DNA of 64,000 nt. It comes from Streptomyces brasiliensis (lineage in GTDB: Bacteria; Actinomycetota; Actinomycetes; Streptomycetales; Streptomycetaceae). Below are positions 9,595 through 17,544 of the stretch, piece by piece. The position numbers and the translations under genes are program-made. The first letter of the stretch is position 1; every line of letters begins with the position of its first letter. Under the pieces are notes generated by a model. The model saw only the letters and a program-made list of their open reading frames with translations. It was not told where the DNA came from and searched no databases. Where the stretch lies: contig NZ_BMQA01000003.1 in assembly GCF_014647875.1 (NCBI RefSeq), positions 186,001 to 250,000 of the forward strand. Reading direction: 5' to 3'.

Positions 9595-10365
9595 CTGCCC
9601 CCGCACACCACGCCCCTGATCACCGTCGTCATCGCCAGCCGCCTGCGCGAAGACCGGCTCGACTACCTGACCGCCATGCACGCGAGCCTGACCCGGCAGT
9701 CCGTGCCGTGGGAGGCCGTGATCGCACTCGACGGTGCCTCGCCCGACCGCCTGCCGGCCCCGCTCGCACAGGATGCCCGCGTTCGCACCCTGTCGCTGCC
9801 CCGGCCGGTCGGCGCCGCCTGCGCCCGCAACCTGGCCCTGAACCACGTACGCACCCCGTACACCAACTGGGCGGATGACGATGACGAGTTCACCGACGAT
9901 GCGATGGCCGTACGGCTGAACACCCTGGAGTCGACCGGGGTCGGCTGGTGTGCGGGCTGGAGCGAGGACCACTACCCCGACGGCTCGACCACCCTGTGGC
10001 GCTGCCCCACGCCGCCCGGCCGGCACGAGGCCGGCGACGTGTGGACGTACTGGAAGTCGCCGGCGGACACCATCCCCATCGGGCCGACCACGATCCTCGC
10101 CCGCACCGACCTCGTGCGCGCCGCGCCGATGGGCGGCCTCGTCCAGGGCGAGGACTACTGCGCAGCCCTCGGCGTCACCGCGCTCGCGCGAGGGATCCTG
10201 CTGCCAGTGCCCGTGTACAGGTACCGCAAGTGGAACGGGCAGATGACAGCCCAGGTCGGATACGACCAGCTGGAGGTGGCGGCCCGCGAGCACGCCTGGG
10301 CGTACGGCCGCAGCCTGCGCTCCGTCCTGCACGGCGAGGACCTTCTAGGATCCGCGAATTCGTGA
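9595..10365 (+). CDS. Family 2-type glycosyltransferase (GT-A fold), apparent CTG start
   Basis: This 256-residue protein opens with a GT-A strand (TPLITVVIASR), then LTRQSVPWEAVIALDG, and an acidic metal-site region WADDDDEFTDDAM near residue 95. A later GEDY motif near residue 185 is also seen in GT2 enzymes. It would transfer a sugar from a nucleotide donor; acceptor unknown. The frame starts at CTG 9595, six bases after GGAG. The first canonical start, ATG 9676, would cut off the first strand. The end (LLGSANS) is not arginine-rich. Confidence 0.72.
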   Translation: MPPHTTPLITVVIASRLREDRLDYLTAMHASLTRQSVPWEAVIALDGASPDRLPAPLAQDARVRTLSLPRPVGAACARNLALNHVRTPYTNWADDDDEFTDDAMAVRLNTLESTGVGWCAGWSEDHYPDGSTTLWRCPTPPGRHEAGDVWTYWKSPADTIPIGPTTILARTDLVRAAPMGGLVQGEDYCAALGVTALARGILLPVPVYRYRKWNGQMTAQVGYDQLEVAAREHAWAYGRSLRSVLHGEDLLGSANS

Positions 10366-10417
10366 GCATTTCCGCGTGATCATGAGCATTGGCAACGTTC
10401 AGTAGTTGTCACTTTTC

Positions 10418-10777
10418 TCAAGCCCGGGTGTCAGCGCGGGCGCGGCCGACCTCCTCCTGGATGCGGTCGCGCAACCAGGGCGGCATGTCCACCGGGGCAC
10501 CCTCTGCGTCAGCGAGATAGATGCAGAGTTGCCCACGCATCTCGTCCTGGCGCGGATGACCGAGAGCTTCGACGACCCGACGACCCACCTCATTGAGATC
10601 TTGGTGTGGAGCATCCACGTCCGACTGGTCATAGAACATGTGCAGGCCGGGAACACCGGGCAGGGGTCGAGTCACCTTCGGCCCCGCATCCCCGACAATC
10701 CGGCTCTCGGCGTCCCAGTACCGGATGAAGCGCAGGTTGTACGCGCTAACGACGGCCACCATCGCCAGGTCGCTCAT
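10418..10777 (-). CDS. Small soluble protein, unknown function
   Basis: This is the only confident minus-strand gene in the first 13 kb. ATG at 10777 is preceded by AGGAG at proper spacing, giving 119 residues. The sequence includes YNLRFIRYWDAESRIVGD near the N-terminus and an acidic/helical C-terminal half (PPWLRDRIQEEVG). No family is recognised. Its opposite orientation, between the glycosyltransferase and the next plus-strand run, suggests an independent unit. Confidence 0.65.
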   Translation of the reverse strand: MSDLAMVAVVSAYNLRFIRYWDAESRIVGDAGPKVTRPLPGVPGLHMFYDQSDVDAPHQDLNEVGRRVVEALGHPRQDEMRGQLCIYLADAEGAPVDMPPWLRDRIQEEVGRARADTRA

Positions 10778-11055
10778 ACCCAATCTCCTGCCTCGCAAGG
10801 GAGTTTGGACTCTAGCCGCCGCGCCGACCCGCTGGGCCGAGAGCGACCTGGTCCACCAGCGTCAAGGCCGACCCTGGTTACCGGAACCAACGTTCACCGC
10901 GGCCATTAGTACCTCACTCGCCGTTACCTATCCGAGCTAGGAGAACCACCGATTGCTCAATTTCCACCTACAGCGCCACTGCTCACTGCGTGCGGATTTC
11001 GATGTTTCCGCGGGAGCCCGTGCTCACGAAGTCGCGCTCCCTACAGACCTGGTCC

Positions 11056-12162
11056 ATGGCTGAGGCGCAGATCATCCTGACGCACAGCCGGGAGTCCGGG
11101 ATCGTCGCCATCGCCTCGGGCGAGCAGTACCCCTGGGCGCACACCGCCCTCGCGGAGAACGGCTTCCAGCGGGACGACGACGGCGTCTGGCACCTGCCCG
11201 CGGACGGCACCAAGACCACCGTGGTCGACCTGATCAGGTGCGCGAAGCGGCACCGCACCAGCGTGCACACGAGCAGCCGCCGGTTCATCGGCGACGCCGC
11301 CCGCGACCTCACGCGCCTCCTGCCCGGCCAGTGGCGCGCCTCGGTCGAGATCTACTCGCACCCCGCCTGGCAGGAAGACCTCGTCCCCTGGATCTGGGAC
11401 AGCGGCGAACTCGGCCGCGCCGTCCAGAGCGAGCGAATCCCCTACGCCGCGCTCCTCACCGACGCGGTGCAGGGCACCACGCTGCTGTTCATCGAACGCC
11501 CCGGCCGTCAACTCAACTACCTGGTAGGGGCCTTCTCGCCCGAGGGGCTGGAAGGGGGCTACGGCGATCCCCACGCCCCGCGCAGCATCGTCTTGCCGCC
11601 GTTTGCCGGACGGGCTGCCCAGGCCCTCACCGGCCGGTACCTCCCCGCCTACGAGCAGGCCGTCCACGCCCGCCAGACGGCGGCCATCGCCGCTGTACTC
11701 GGGGACATCCGCTGCGAGCACGACACCTGGCAGGCCATGAACGCCTCCGGCCGCTACAGCGACGCCACCCCGCTGAGCGCCGCCGCTCCCGGCGCCGCGA
11801 CGGAGTTGTTCCTCGACCACGCCTGGCGCCGTTTCCTGACCGTCGTCGACCACGCCCCGGCGCTGCTCGACCGGTGCCGACCCGCGAGCAGCCCGTGGCC
11901 CGACGACGCCGTGGCCCTCTCCCGTCTGGCCGACGCCGTGACCGATGCCGAGACCCTGGTCGACGAGATCGTCCACGGCGGTTTCGTGCCGGAGCAGGAG
12001 CGCCGAGCACGCGCGTGGCCGGCCATCGAGACCTGGCTCACCGACGGCGAAACGTTCTTGCGTCAGGCCCGCATCAGCGCACCCCACCGCCGCCCGGCCC
12101 TGCCCGTCGCCGCGCCGGCCCGCCCCCTCACCGCGGCCCGGCCCGCGCACCGCGGCCCCTGA
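11056..12162 (+). CDS. Element protein of unknown function (start uncertain)
   Basis: The frame is open from GTG 10990, with ATG codons at 11002 and 11056. None has a convincing ribosome site. 11056 (MAEAQIILTHSRESG) is chosen because homologous-looking sequence seems to begin there. The N-terminal 75 residues form a small domain with WHLPADGTKTTVVDLI. The middle is alpha/beta, and the last 110 residues are helical with a Pro/Ala/Arg tail ending AHRGP. No catalytic motif is visible. It opens the second plus-strand run of the element. Confidence 0.65.
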   Translation: MAEAQIILTHSRESGIVAIASGEQYPWAHTALAENGFQRDDDGVWHLPADGTKTTVVDLIRCAKRHRTSVHTSSRRFIGDAARDLTRLLPGQWRASVEIYSHPAWQEDLVPWIWDSGELGRAVQSERIPYAALLTDAVQGTTLLFIERPGRQLNYLVGAFSPEGLEGGYGDPHAPRSIVLPPFAGRAAQALTGRYLPAYEQAVHARQTAAIAAVLGDIRCEHDTWQAMNASGRYSDATPLSAAAPGAATELFLDHAWRRFLTVVDHAPALLDRCRPASSPWPDDAVALSRLADAVTDAETLVDEIVHGGFVPEQERRARAWPAIETWLTDGETFLRQARISAPHRRPALPVAAPARPLTAARPAHRGP

Positions 12163-12199
12163 CCCTTCCGCCCCACGCCCCGAGGAGAACACCGCCCCC

Positions 12200-12658
12200 T
12201 TGCAACCCGGCACCCACTTCGCCTTCGGCGACCACGAGGAACACGGCTTCGTCGCCTCCTTCACCGCCTCTATGCCCGCGCACCTCGCCCACTGGTACCT
12301 GGAGCGCGAGCAGTTCGAGCCCGTTCCCCAAGAACCCGGCCTGTACCGGCTCAGCGAGCCCGAGCGCGACGGAGTCCGCCGCACCCGCCAAGCCGTCCAC
12401 GACCTGCGCCGCCAGGGCTACACCGTGCAGGCCGACATCCGCCTTGACCCGTCCCTCTCGGCTGGCCCGCCACGCCCCGCCCGGCCGAATGGCCTGCAGG
12501 AGCGCCGCAGCCGTCTCGCCCAGGCCGCCGCCGGCCGGACGACGCAGCGCTCTACACCTCCCACCACCTCCCCGCCGGCGGCCCGGCCGATCCCGCCGAA
12601 GCCCACCTACGCTCCGACCGTCCATCTGACGGCCGCGACCGGCGGGCGGTCCCGATGA
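12200..12658 (+). CDS. Small element protein with long disordered tail
   Basis: This 152-residue protein is read from TTG at 12200, after GAGGAG at 12182. The N-terminal 85 residues form a compact domain (FAFGDHEEHGFVASF, then a helix RRTRQAVHDLRRQGY). The remainder is Pro/Ala/Arg-rich and closes with TGGRSR. The stop overlaps the next ATG (ATGA). No family is recognised. Confidence 0.65.
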   Translation: MQPGTHFAFGDHEEHGFVASFTASMPAHLAHWYLEREQFEPVPQEPGLYRLSEPERDGVRRTRQAVHDLRRQGYTVQADIRLDPSLSAGPPRPARPNGLQERRSRLAQAAAGRTTQRSTPPTTSPPAARPIPPKPTYAPTVHLTAATGGRSR

Positions 12659-13845
12659 CACCCGCGAGCCGTCCGGCCCCCGACGGCCCCTTGCCGACCG
12701 CTCCCGAACTGGCCAACGCGGCACGCGACTTCCGTTTGCGGATGGCGGTCATCGACCGCGAGACCGAGGCCGCGCTCGATATGACACGCGACCGCTACGG
12801 CCGTACCGTCCACGCGGGCGCCGCGGCAGCCGCGCGAGCCCATCGCGACAAGGCCGCGGTGGAGGCGTACGCCGCCCACCTCGCCCCGCACGCCGAGGCT
12901 CTCCTGGATGCCGCCCGCCTGGTGCTCGATGAGCTGCCACCCGCTCGGCACCTGGCCGGGTGGCGGGCCGTCCTGGACGGCCTGGCCGCCTCGGCCGCCG
13001 AGATCCGCCGGGCGCTCGACCGGCCGGCCGCCCCCGGTTCCCCGGCCGAGCGCGCTCAGCATGCGGCCCTGTGGCCGCACCTGGCCGCCTGGGCGGACCA
13101 CGGCTCCCTTGCCAGCAACCTCGCCGACCAGCAGGGCGGCCAGCACCACAAGGCTCCGCTGACCGACGAGGAACAGCAGATGTGGACCGAAAGGGCCCAG
13201 GCCGCGCAAAGGCGCGGCGAGCTGGAGCTGACCGAGTCGTGGTACGCCGCCGACGGGCAGCCGATCACCCTCGCCTATTTGGTCGAGGATGACGACTCGA
13301 CGGTGGTCGCGCTGCGCGGCGATCCGGACGCATCGGGCTGGCAGGTTGTCGGGCACTACGCCCACGAGTACGAGGCGGGCAAGGTGCTGCCCGCTCCGGT
13401 TCCGCCCGGCGTGCTGCGCCCGGACGTCTCCCGGTTCAACCGCCCGGCACAGGTCCCGGATGTGTTGCTGCAGGACCTCATCCGCGATGTCGTCGAAGGC
13501 CAGACCGCCGGTGACGCCTCCAATGCGCTTCTCAGCGCTGTCCAGCGCGGCTATGACGCCGGCCCGATGATCCGCCTGCAGGAGCTCCTAGAGACCAGCG
13601 GCCAGTTCGCCAGCGCCCTGGAGACCGTGCAGGGCCGCCAGATCGCCGCCCGCCTGGCAGCGCTGAGCCGGCAGATCGAGTTCCTCACCCGCGAAGTCGA
13701 AGAGGCGGCCGAGGACCTCGGCGCGACCGTCGCCGTCCTGCCCCCGCACCGCACCCCCGTGCTGCGCGCCCGTCCGCGCCCCGCCGTGGACACCACACCG
13801 CCCACGCCGCCACCCCGCGCCAGCACCCCCGCCCGACACCGCTAA
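12655..13845 (+). CDS. Largely helical element protein
   Basis: This 396-residue protein starts with ATG overlapping the previous stop. The first 170 residues are helical (LANAARDFRLRMAVIDRETE). A central beta-rich part contains SWYAADGQPITLAYLVEDDD, and the C-terminal 100 residues are a helical module (LQELLETSGQFASALETV) of the sort found in several other element proteins. The tail TPARHR is basic. No known domain is recognised. It is the last plus-strand gene before a bidirectional hairpin at 13959. Confidence 0.7.
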   Translation: MTPASRPAPDGPLPTAPELANAARDFRLRMAVIDRETEAALDMTRDRYGRTVHAGAAAAARAHRDKAAVEAYAAHLAPHAEALLDAARLVLDELPPARHLAGWRAVLDGLAASAAEIRRALDRPAAPGSPAERAQHAALWPHLAAWADHGSLASNLADQQGGQHHKAPLTDEEQQMWTERAQAAQRRGELELTESWYAADGQPITLAYLVEDDDSTVVALRGDPDASGWQVVGHYAHEYEAGKVLPAPVPPGVLRPDVSRFNRPAQVPDVLLQDLIRDVVEGQTAGDASNALLSAVQRGYDAGPMIRLQELLETSGQFASALETVQGRQIAARLAALSRQIEFLTREVEEAAEDLGATVAVLPPHRTPVLRARPRPAVDTTPPTPPPRASTPARHR

Positions 13846-13958
13846 GCCCATGTCTTGCATGGTCTTTACGAACACAAGCCTACGGAGTAGTACGCGATTG
13901 TCCTTGCCCTCGCAGAATACGAGCACGATCGTGAGCTGTCTTGAGCGCCCACGGCCTG

Positions 13959-13981
13959 GGGGCGGCCATGCCGGCCGCCCC
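13959..13981. terminator. Hairpin between convergent genes
   Basis: A 9-bp perfect stem, GGGGCGGCC paired with GGCCGCCCC, has a 5-base loop. It lies between the stop of the plus-strand gene (13845) and the stop of the minus-strand gene (13992), so it can end both transcripts. There is no U-run, as is common in Streptomyces. Confidence 0.65.
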
Positions 13982-13991
13982 GGAACAACGG

Positions 13992-14204
13992 CTACTGCTG
14001 GCGCTTACTGACGTGTGACACGGCGGTCATGCCGGCGCCGTAGGTGAAGGCAAGGACGGCACCGCCAGAAGCGACGGCGGTGAGGGCAGGCTGCCGCAGA
14101 ACAGCGGAGCCGATCCCGGCGACCAGCCCAGCGATGACGGATACCAGAGCAACGACGACAACGTGATACACGCGGTGGTCACAGGTAGAAGTGGTGGCAG
14201 ACAA
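13992..14204 (-). CDS. Small two-helix membrane protein
   Basis: This 70-residue protein is read from TTG at 14204, with GGGAGG eight bases upstream. Two hydrophobic segments at about residues 14-34 (VVVVALVSVIAGLVAGIG) and 40-60 predict a membrane hairpin, and the tail (SKRQQ) is basic. No family is recognised. Small membrane hairpins of this kind are common in conjugative elements, but nothing here shows a function. Confidence 0.55.
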   Translation of the reverse strand: MSATTSTCDHRVYHVVVVALVSVIAGLVAGIGSAVLRQPALTAVASGGAVLAFTYGAGMTAVSHVSKRQQ

Positions 14205-14305
14205 GTAGGGCCCTCCCGTACTCCGTCGGAGCGCCGTCACCTGAATCAGGGCAGAGTGCAGCCTGCGCTGGATTCACGTCACAGCGTCGCCGCCCAGCGG
14301 GCGTC

Positions 14306-14340
14306 GCGATAGGGAAGCGCCGGCCAGGCGCGCCTATCGC
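14306..14340. other. Bulged hairpin in gene-free DNA
   Basis: The outer arms GCGATAGG (14306-14313) and CCTATCGC (14333-14340) pair perfectly. The inner arms GCGCC (14317-14321) and GGCGC (14327-14331) continue the stem after a small internal bulge. It could be a terminator for a transcript entering from the right on the minus strand, or an operator. No U-run follows. Confidence 0.4.
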
Positions 14341-14753
14341 TCCTCGGATGGAGCGCCGTAGCGGTTGGCCATCATCACCGATGCACCATGCCTTTCAAGG
14401 ATCTCGTCAACCACGTCCATTGTGGTCAACCCCACTGACACCCAGGCAAGTTGGTGACCGCTTCGGGGGAGCCCAAGCTCCGATCTGCAGTGACCCGCAC
14501 TTACCTGGTTTTCACGCGCGAAGCCTCGTTGCAGGCACACCTTTCCTGGTGGCCGGGCTCCCTGGCCAAGCGTCCCGCCCGCCGCGCCGCCCTCGCGGAT
14601 ACCTCGCCAAGCAGCCGCTCGCCGGCCCGGCGCTCCCTGGCACCGGCGCGGCCTTCGCTCTCACTGTCCTTCTCGCCGCGCGCCGACGTCTGGGCCCCGC
14701 GGGCAGTCGCGGTGCGGCTGGCGCCGGTTCCTGCTCCGTGGCCGGTACACGAC

Positions 14754-14767
14754 GCCCTGATCAGGGC
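14754..14767. promoter_or_regulatory. Perfect 14-base palindrome upstream of the gene at 14808
   Basis: GCCCTGATCAGGGC is fully self-complementary and lies 41 bases before the ATG at 14808. That position suits an operator for a dimeric repressor. No matching regulator gene is nearby, so the role is conjectural. Confidence 0.35.
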
Positions 14768-14807
14768 GCAACCCCACTACTTCCAACCCCTTTGAGGAGA
14801 TCGAATT

Positions 14808-15305
14808 ATGGCCGTGCGTACGCACTGGACCGTGGAGCACGCCTGCTCCCACCGAGTGGATCACGACCTGTCCAATCGCCCTGCCGACAAGCGGGCCGGC
14901 TTCGCCCGCTGGCTCGCGTCGAAGGACTGCACCGACTGCTGGAAGACGGCGCGCGACCCCGACTCCGCGTCCAAGGAGGAGTGGCTCGCGGCCAAGCGGG
15001 CCGAGGAGCAGCAGGCAGCCCTCGCGTGGGCGAAGCAGTTCGACATGCCGCAGTTGAAGGGCCCGGAGAGGGCCCTGGACTGGGGTGAGCGCTCCCGCCA
15101 CCAGCTGATGACATCCGCGCACACCGCGCTCGTCGTCGAGGGCACGTGGGACGAGGCGGACTGGGCGGAGTTGGAGGAGAAGGCCCGCACCATCACCCGT
15201 CCCGGATGGTGGATCGACCAGCGCGACGCCGAAGGCACTGACCTGCTCGAACTCCTCGACGCAGCCGATGAGGCGGACCGCGAGACGGAGAACCCGTTCC
15301 GCTGA
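14808..15305 (+). CDS. Conserved element protein with putative Cys/His zinc site
   Basis: This 165-residue protein starts with ATG at 14808 after GAGGAG. The first 45 residues hold EHACSHRVDHDL and a later CTDCW, so a CxH plus CxxC arrangement could bind zinc. The rest is helical and Ala/Trp-rich (AKRAEEQQAALAWAKQFDM), with a C-terminal acidic stretch. I recall close relatives in many Streptomyces mobile elements, always annotated as hypothetical. A hairpin repeat follows immediately and may end this transcript. Confidence 0.72.
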   Translation: MAVRTHWTVEHACSHRVDHDLSNRPADKRAGFARWLASKDCTDCWKTARDPDSASKEEWLAAKRAEEQQAALAWAKQFDMPQLKGPERALDWGERSRHQLMTSAHTALVVEGTWDEADWAELEEKARTITRPGWWIDQRDAEGTDLLELLDAADEADRETENPFR

Positions 15306-15309
15306 CGGC

Positions 15310-15369
15310 GGGGCAACATAGCCGGAGAACGCCGGTTAGCCAAACCGGCGTTCCTCCGGACTATTGATG
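15310..15369. repeat. Hairpin repeat, copy 1
   Basis: The flank GGGGCAACATAG leads into arms 15322-15337 (CCGGAGAACGCCGGTT) and 15343-15359, pairing over 16 bp with one bulged base, and then ACTATTGATG. The loop is AGCCA. The same flanks and inner stem recur at 35722, but with a different outer stem that also pairs. It sits five bases after a stop codon and could act as a terminator or structured RNA. Confidence 0.75.
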
Positions 15370-15404
15370 CTCCCACCCCGCCAGCATCTGCGTGGAAGGA
15401 ACTC

Positions 15405-15830
15405 ATGTCCCAGCCCCCGCCCACCTCGGCGTTCGCACCGACGCCCGACCCGCTCACCCCCGATCGGGACATCACTCACGCCCACTTCCAGGCCGGTGAC
15501 ACCGTCGTCGTCCTGAAGGGGATGGCCGGCGGCGAACCGTGGGGCGATGCGATGCGCGTCGTGGCCCCGTCCTGGCACACCCCGACCGACGAGGACGGCT
15601 GGCGGCTGCGTGATGCGACCGGCGGCGCCCAGTCCTACGTCACCGCCCACCCCCGCTACCTCGTGCACCTCTCGCGCCGCTGCCCGGACTGCCTGATCTA
15701 CCTGCGGGCCATGGAGGATGCTCTCCTTACGCGGTTCGCCGACCGTGACGAGCTGATCGACTGCGGCTGGTACACCACCACCGCCCTGGGCCAGCTCGTG
15801 CACATCGCGGACATCCGGGGCGGCCGATGA
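15405..15830 (+). CDS. Element protein with CxxC motif
   Basis: This 141-residue protein starts with ATG at 15405 after GGAA. It contains an SH3-like stretch (AGDTVVVLKGMAGGEPWGDA), then SRRCPDCLIYLRAME, whose CPDC could be a metal site. The C-terminus ends IADIRGGR. The stop overlaps the ATG of the next small frame. No family is recognised. Confidence 0.65.
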   Translation: MSQPPPTSAFAPTPDPLTPDRDITHAHFQAGDTVVVLKGMAGGEPWGDAMRVVAPSWHTPTDEDGWRLRDATGGAQSYVTAHPRYLVHLSRRCPDCLIYLRAMEDALLTRFADRDELIDCGWYTTTALGQLVHIADIRGGR

Positions 15831-15952
15831 CTTCCTCCATGCACCGCCCCGGCCGCACCGCCGTGGTCCGCGAGCGCTCTCTGCTCTGCACAGCCCGCGA
15901 CCTTCATCAGCACCGGCCGCCCACCCGCATGTCGAGCCGGGTGCCGTCATGA
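15827..15952 (+). CDS. Candidate 41-residue coupled small protein
   Basis: This frame starts with an ATGA overlap at the preceding stop and ends with a TCATGA overlap onto the next ATG at 15949. It fills the interval exactly. The product is basic (MTSSMHRPGRTAVVRERS, later LHQHRPPTRMSSR). The overlaps at both ends suggest translational coupling, but composition alone does not prove coding. Confidence 0.4.
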   Translation: MTSSMHRPGRTAVVRERSLLCTARDLHQHRPPTRMSSRVPS

Positions 15953-16800
15953 TCCCCCGCCTGCACGCGCGGACTCACTCGCCGCGCGACCCGTTCGCCG
16001 AGGCACTCGGGCGGCCCCTTTCTGCGAACGAGGGCCTGACGGAGTACACCATCGTCGCCCACTGGCCGGGCCTGGACTACTACACCCCGGATGACGAGCA
16101 GCGCACCTGGACGTCCGTTCAGTGGGCCGAGCACCTCGAAGATCCGTACCTGGAGCATCCGTTCACTGCCAGTGCGGACGACGACCGGCGGGCGATCCTC
16201 CATCTCGACATCCGCCTCCACTCGGACGACCGGGAGCTGACCGGTCCGGAGTGGGCTGAAACCGCTCATCGGTTCGCGCGAGCCGCCGGTATCGAGATAC
16301 CCGGCGCCGCGGAGCACGGCTGGCGGTGGATCGCCGTCCAGGCACAGCCCGGGCGCCTGGACCTGGTCGCCAACCTGATCCACCTCGACGGCACGTGGCG
16401 CACCCCGCCCGCAGACATCCTGCGGCGCCTTGCGGACGAGGCACGCCGCATCGAACAGGACCTGAACCTGATCCCCGCCCGCACCGGGCCCACAGCGCGG
16501 CCCGCTGTCCGTACGGCGCCCACCGCATCCGCGCAGCTCGCGAGCGTCCTTACACACCTCGCCGACGAGCACGCCGGCCCGCTGGCCACGGTCCGCGGAC
16601 TGATCGAGCACACCGCTCACCGCATCGCCCGCCAACCAGGAGTCGCCGGCACCGAAGCGGCACACGGTCTGGAGCTGATCGCCCGCCGGCTCCACGCCAT
16701 CCAGCAGGACCTGGACACCACCGCGGACCACCTGGTCCGCCGGTCCCGGATCGCCGCCGCACCGCCCGTAGCCCGGCACACCACCCGCCGAACGCCGTAG
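15949..16800 (+). CDS. Relaxase-like protein lacking the histidine motif
   Basis: In this 283-residue protein residues 1-170 follow the layout of Streptomyces relaxase/mobilisation proteins: an N-terminal VAHWPGL segment, LHLDIRLHSDDRELTGPEWAE, a helix, then RWIAVQAQPGRLDLVANLI. In active relaxases the last stretch carries the metal-binding HIH (typically ADDHIHxVATL); here it reads GRLDLVANL. It is therefore probably a non-catalytic relative, perhaps a DNA-binding or relaxosome protein. The C-terminal 85 residues are helical and end TTRRTP. The resemblance is by eye and needs a profile search. Confidence 0.6.
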   Translation: MIPRLHARTHSPRDPFAEALGRPLSANEGLTEYTIVAHWPGLDYYTPDDEQRTWTSVQWAEHLEDPYLEHPFTASADDDRRAILHLDIRLHSDDRELTGPEWAETAHRFARAAGIEIPGAAEHGWRWIAVQAQPGRLDLVANLIHLDGTWRTPPADILRRLADEARRIEQDLNLIPARTGPTARPAVRTAPTASAQLASVLTHLADEHAGPLATVRGLIEHTAHRIARQPGVAGTEAAHGLELIARRLHAIQQDLDTTADHLVRRSRIAAAPPVARHTTRRTP

Positions 16801-16813
16801 GAGAAACGTCTCC

Positions 16814-17518
16814 TTGCCCCGCACCACCGACCGCTTCGTGGACATCCGCCGTGACCCGCACTCCGACGAACTTCTCGCGCGAGGCGGCGACTTGGAGGCA
16901 CACAGCATTCTCCAGCGCGCGGGATTCATCGCGGTCGTCCGCCTCCACGAGACCTACCACCGCGCCCCCGCCGGCCTCACCGAGGACGACGAGTCCCGTC
17001 TCGCCACCGATGCCGTAGCGCGCCTGCGGGCTGCCGGGTACCACGTCGACTGCGACGAACCGTTCAACACCGACGCCCGCCCCGCGCGCTATCCCACGCT
17101 CGGTACCTCGGTCTCCCACCTCGCCGAACGCCTGCGCGAAGCCACCGACACCGCCGAGGCAGCCGACATCCTCACCGAACTCACCGCGCCCCACGACGGC
17201 ATCCTCGCCGGGCTGGAGGAAACCCTCGGCGCCCTAGCGGAGTTCTTCGACGGACTCAGCAACGCGACCGATCCGCACACCGCCCGGCGCCTGCGCTACC
17301 TCGCCGACGAATACGTCCGCGTCATCCACTCCGACCTCGCGTACACCCGCGAACGGCTGGCCGACCGGCACGCCCCTCACCCCGGCCGCCGCGCCTGCGC
17401 CGAGCAGGTTCCCGACCACGAGCCCGAACGCTCCGCCGTGTGCGCCTGCCCACCCCCGCCGCGGGCACTGCCGGTGCCGGCACCGCCGCCCGTCGGTGCC
17501 ACCCGCCTGCGCCGCTGA
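16814..17518 (+). CDS. Modular element protein with C-terminal helical module
   Basis: This 234-residue protein is read from TTG at 16814 after GGAG. The N-terminal 85 residues are a small domain (LEAHSILQRAGFIAVVRLHE). From about residue 97 comes a helical module, LTAPHDGILAGLEETLGAL then AEFFDG, that parallels the modules at 6104 and 18703. The Pro-rich end closes with ATRLRR. No family is recognised. Confidence 0.72.
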   Translation: MPRTTDRFVDIRRDPHSDELLARGGDLEAHSILQRAGFIAVVRLHETYHRAPAGLTEDDESRLATDAVARLRAAGYHVDCDEPFNTDARPARYPTLGTSVSHLAERLREATDTAEAADILTELTAPHDGILAGLEETLGALAEFFDGLSNATDPHTARRLRYLADEYVRVIHSDLAYTRERLADRHAPHPGRRACAEQVPDHEPERSAVCACPPPPRALPVPAPPPVGATRLRR

Positions 17519-17544
17519 GCCCCTGCAACTGCCCAAGGACCACC

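Larger units (their letters stand above)
14205..14807. other. 600-base stretch without a confident gene
   Basis: No frame here has both a good start and protein-like composition. The stretch holds a bulged hairpin at 14306-14340 and a perfect 14-base palindrome at 14754-14767. A short minus-strand frame at 14334-14420 reads MDVVDEILERHGASVMM and on to a TAG; it is protein-like but only 28 residues and may be a gene remnant. The plus-strand frame at 14451-14795 has the low-complexity composition of non-coding GC-rich DNA. Confidence 0.5.

Noticed and set aside
10351..10364. GGATCCGCGAATTC at the end of the glycosyltransferase gene looks like a cloning linker
   Set aside because: The surrounding sequence is continuous and coding; two adjacent six-base sites can arise by chance, and no vector sequence is near.
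10953..11063. A 36-codon TTG frame before the gene at 11056
   Set aside because: GAG-type site is present but the peptide has no protein-like pattern and overlaps the next start in a different frame; could be a leader but unsupported.
14451..14795. A 114-codon plus-strand frame in the gene-free stretch
   Set aside because: Ser/Arg/Pro/Ala low-complexity composition and no ribosome site.
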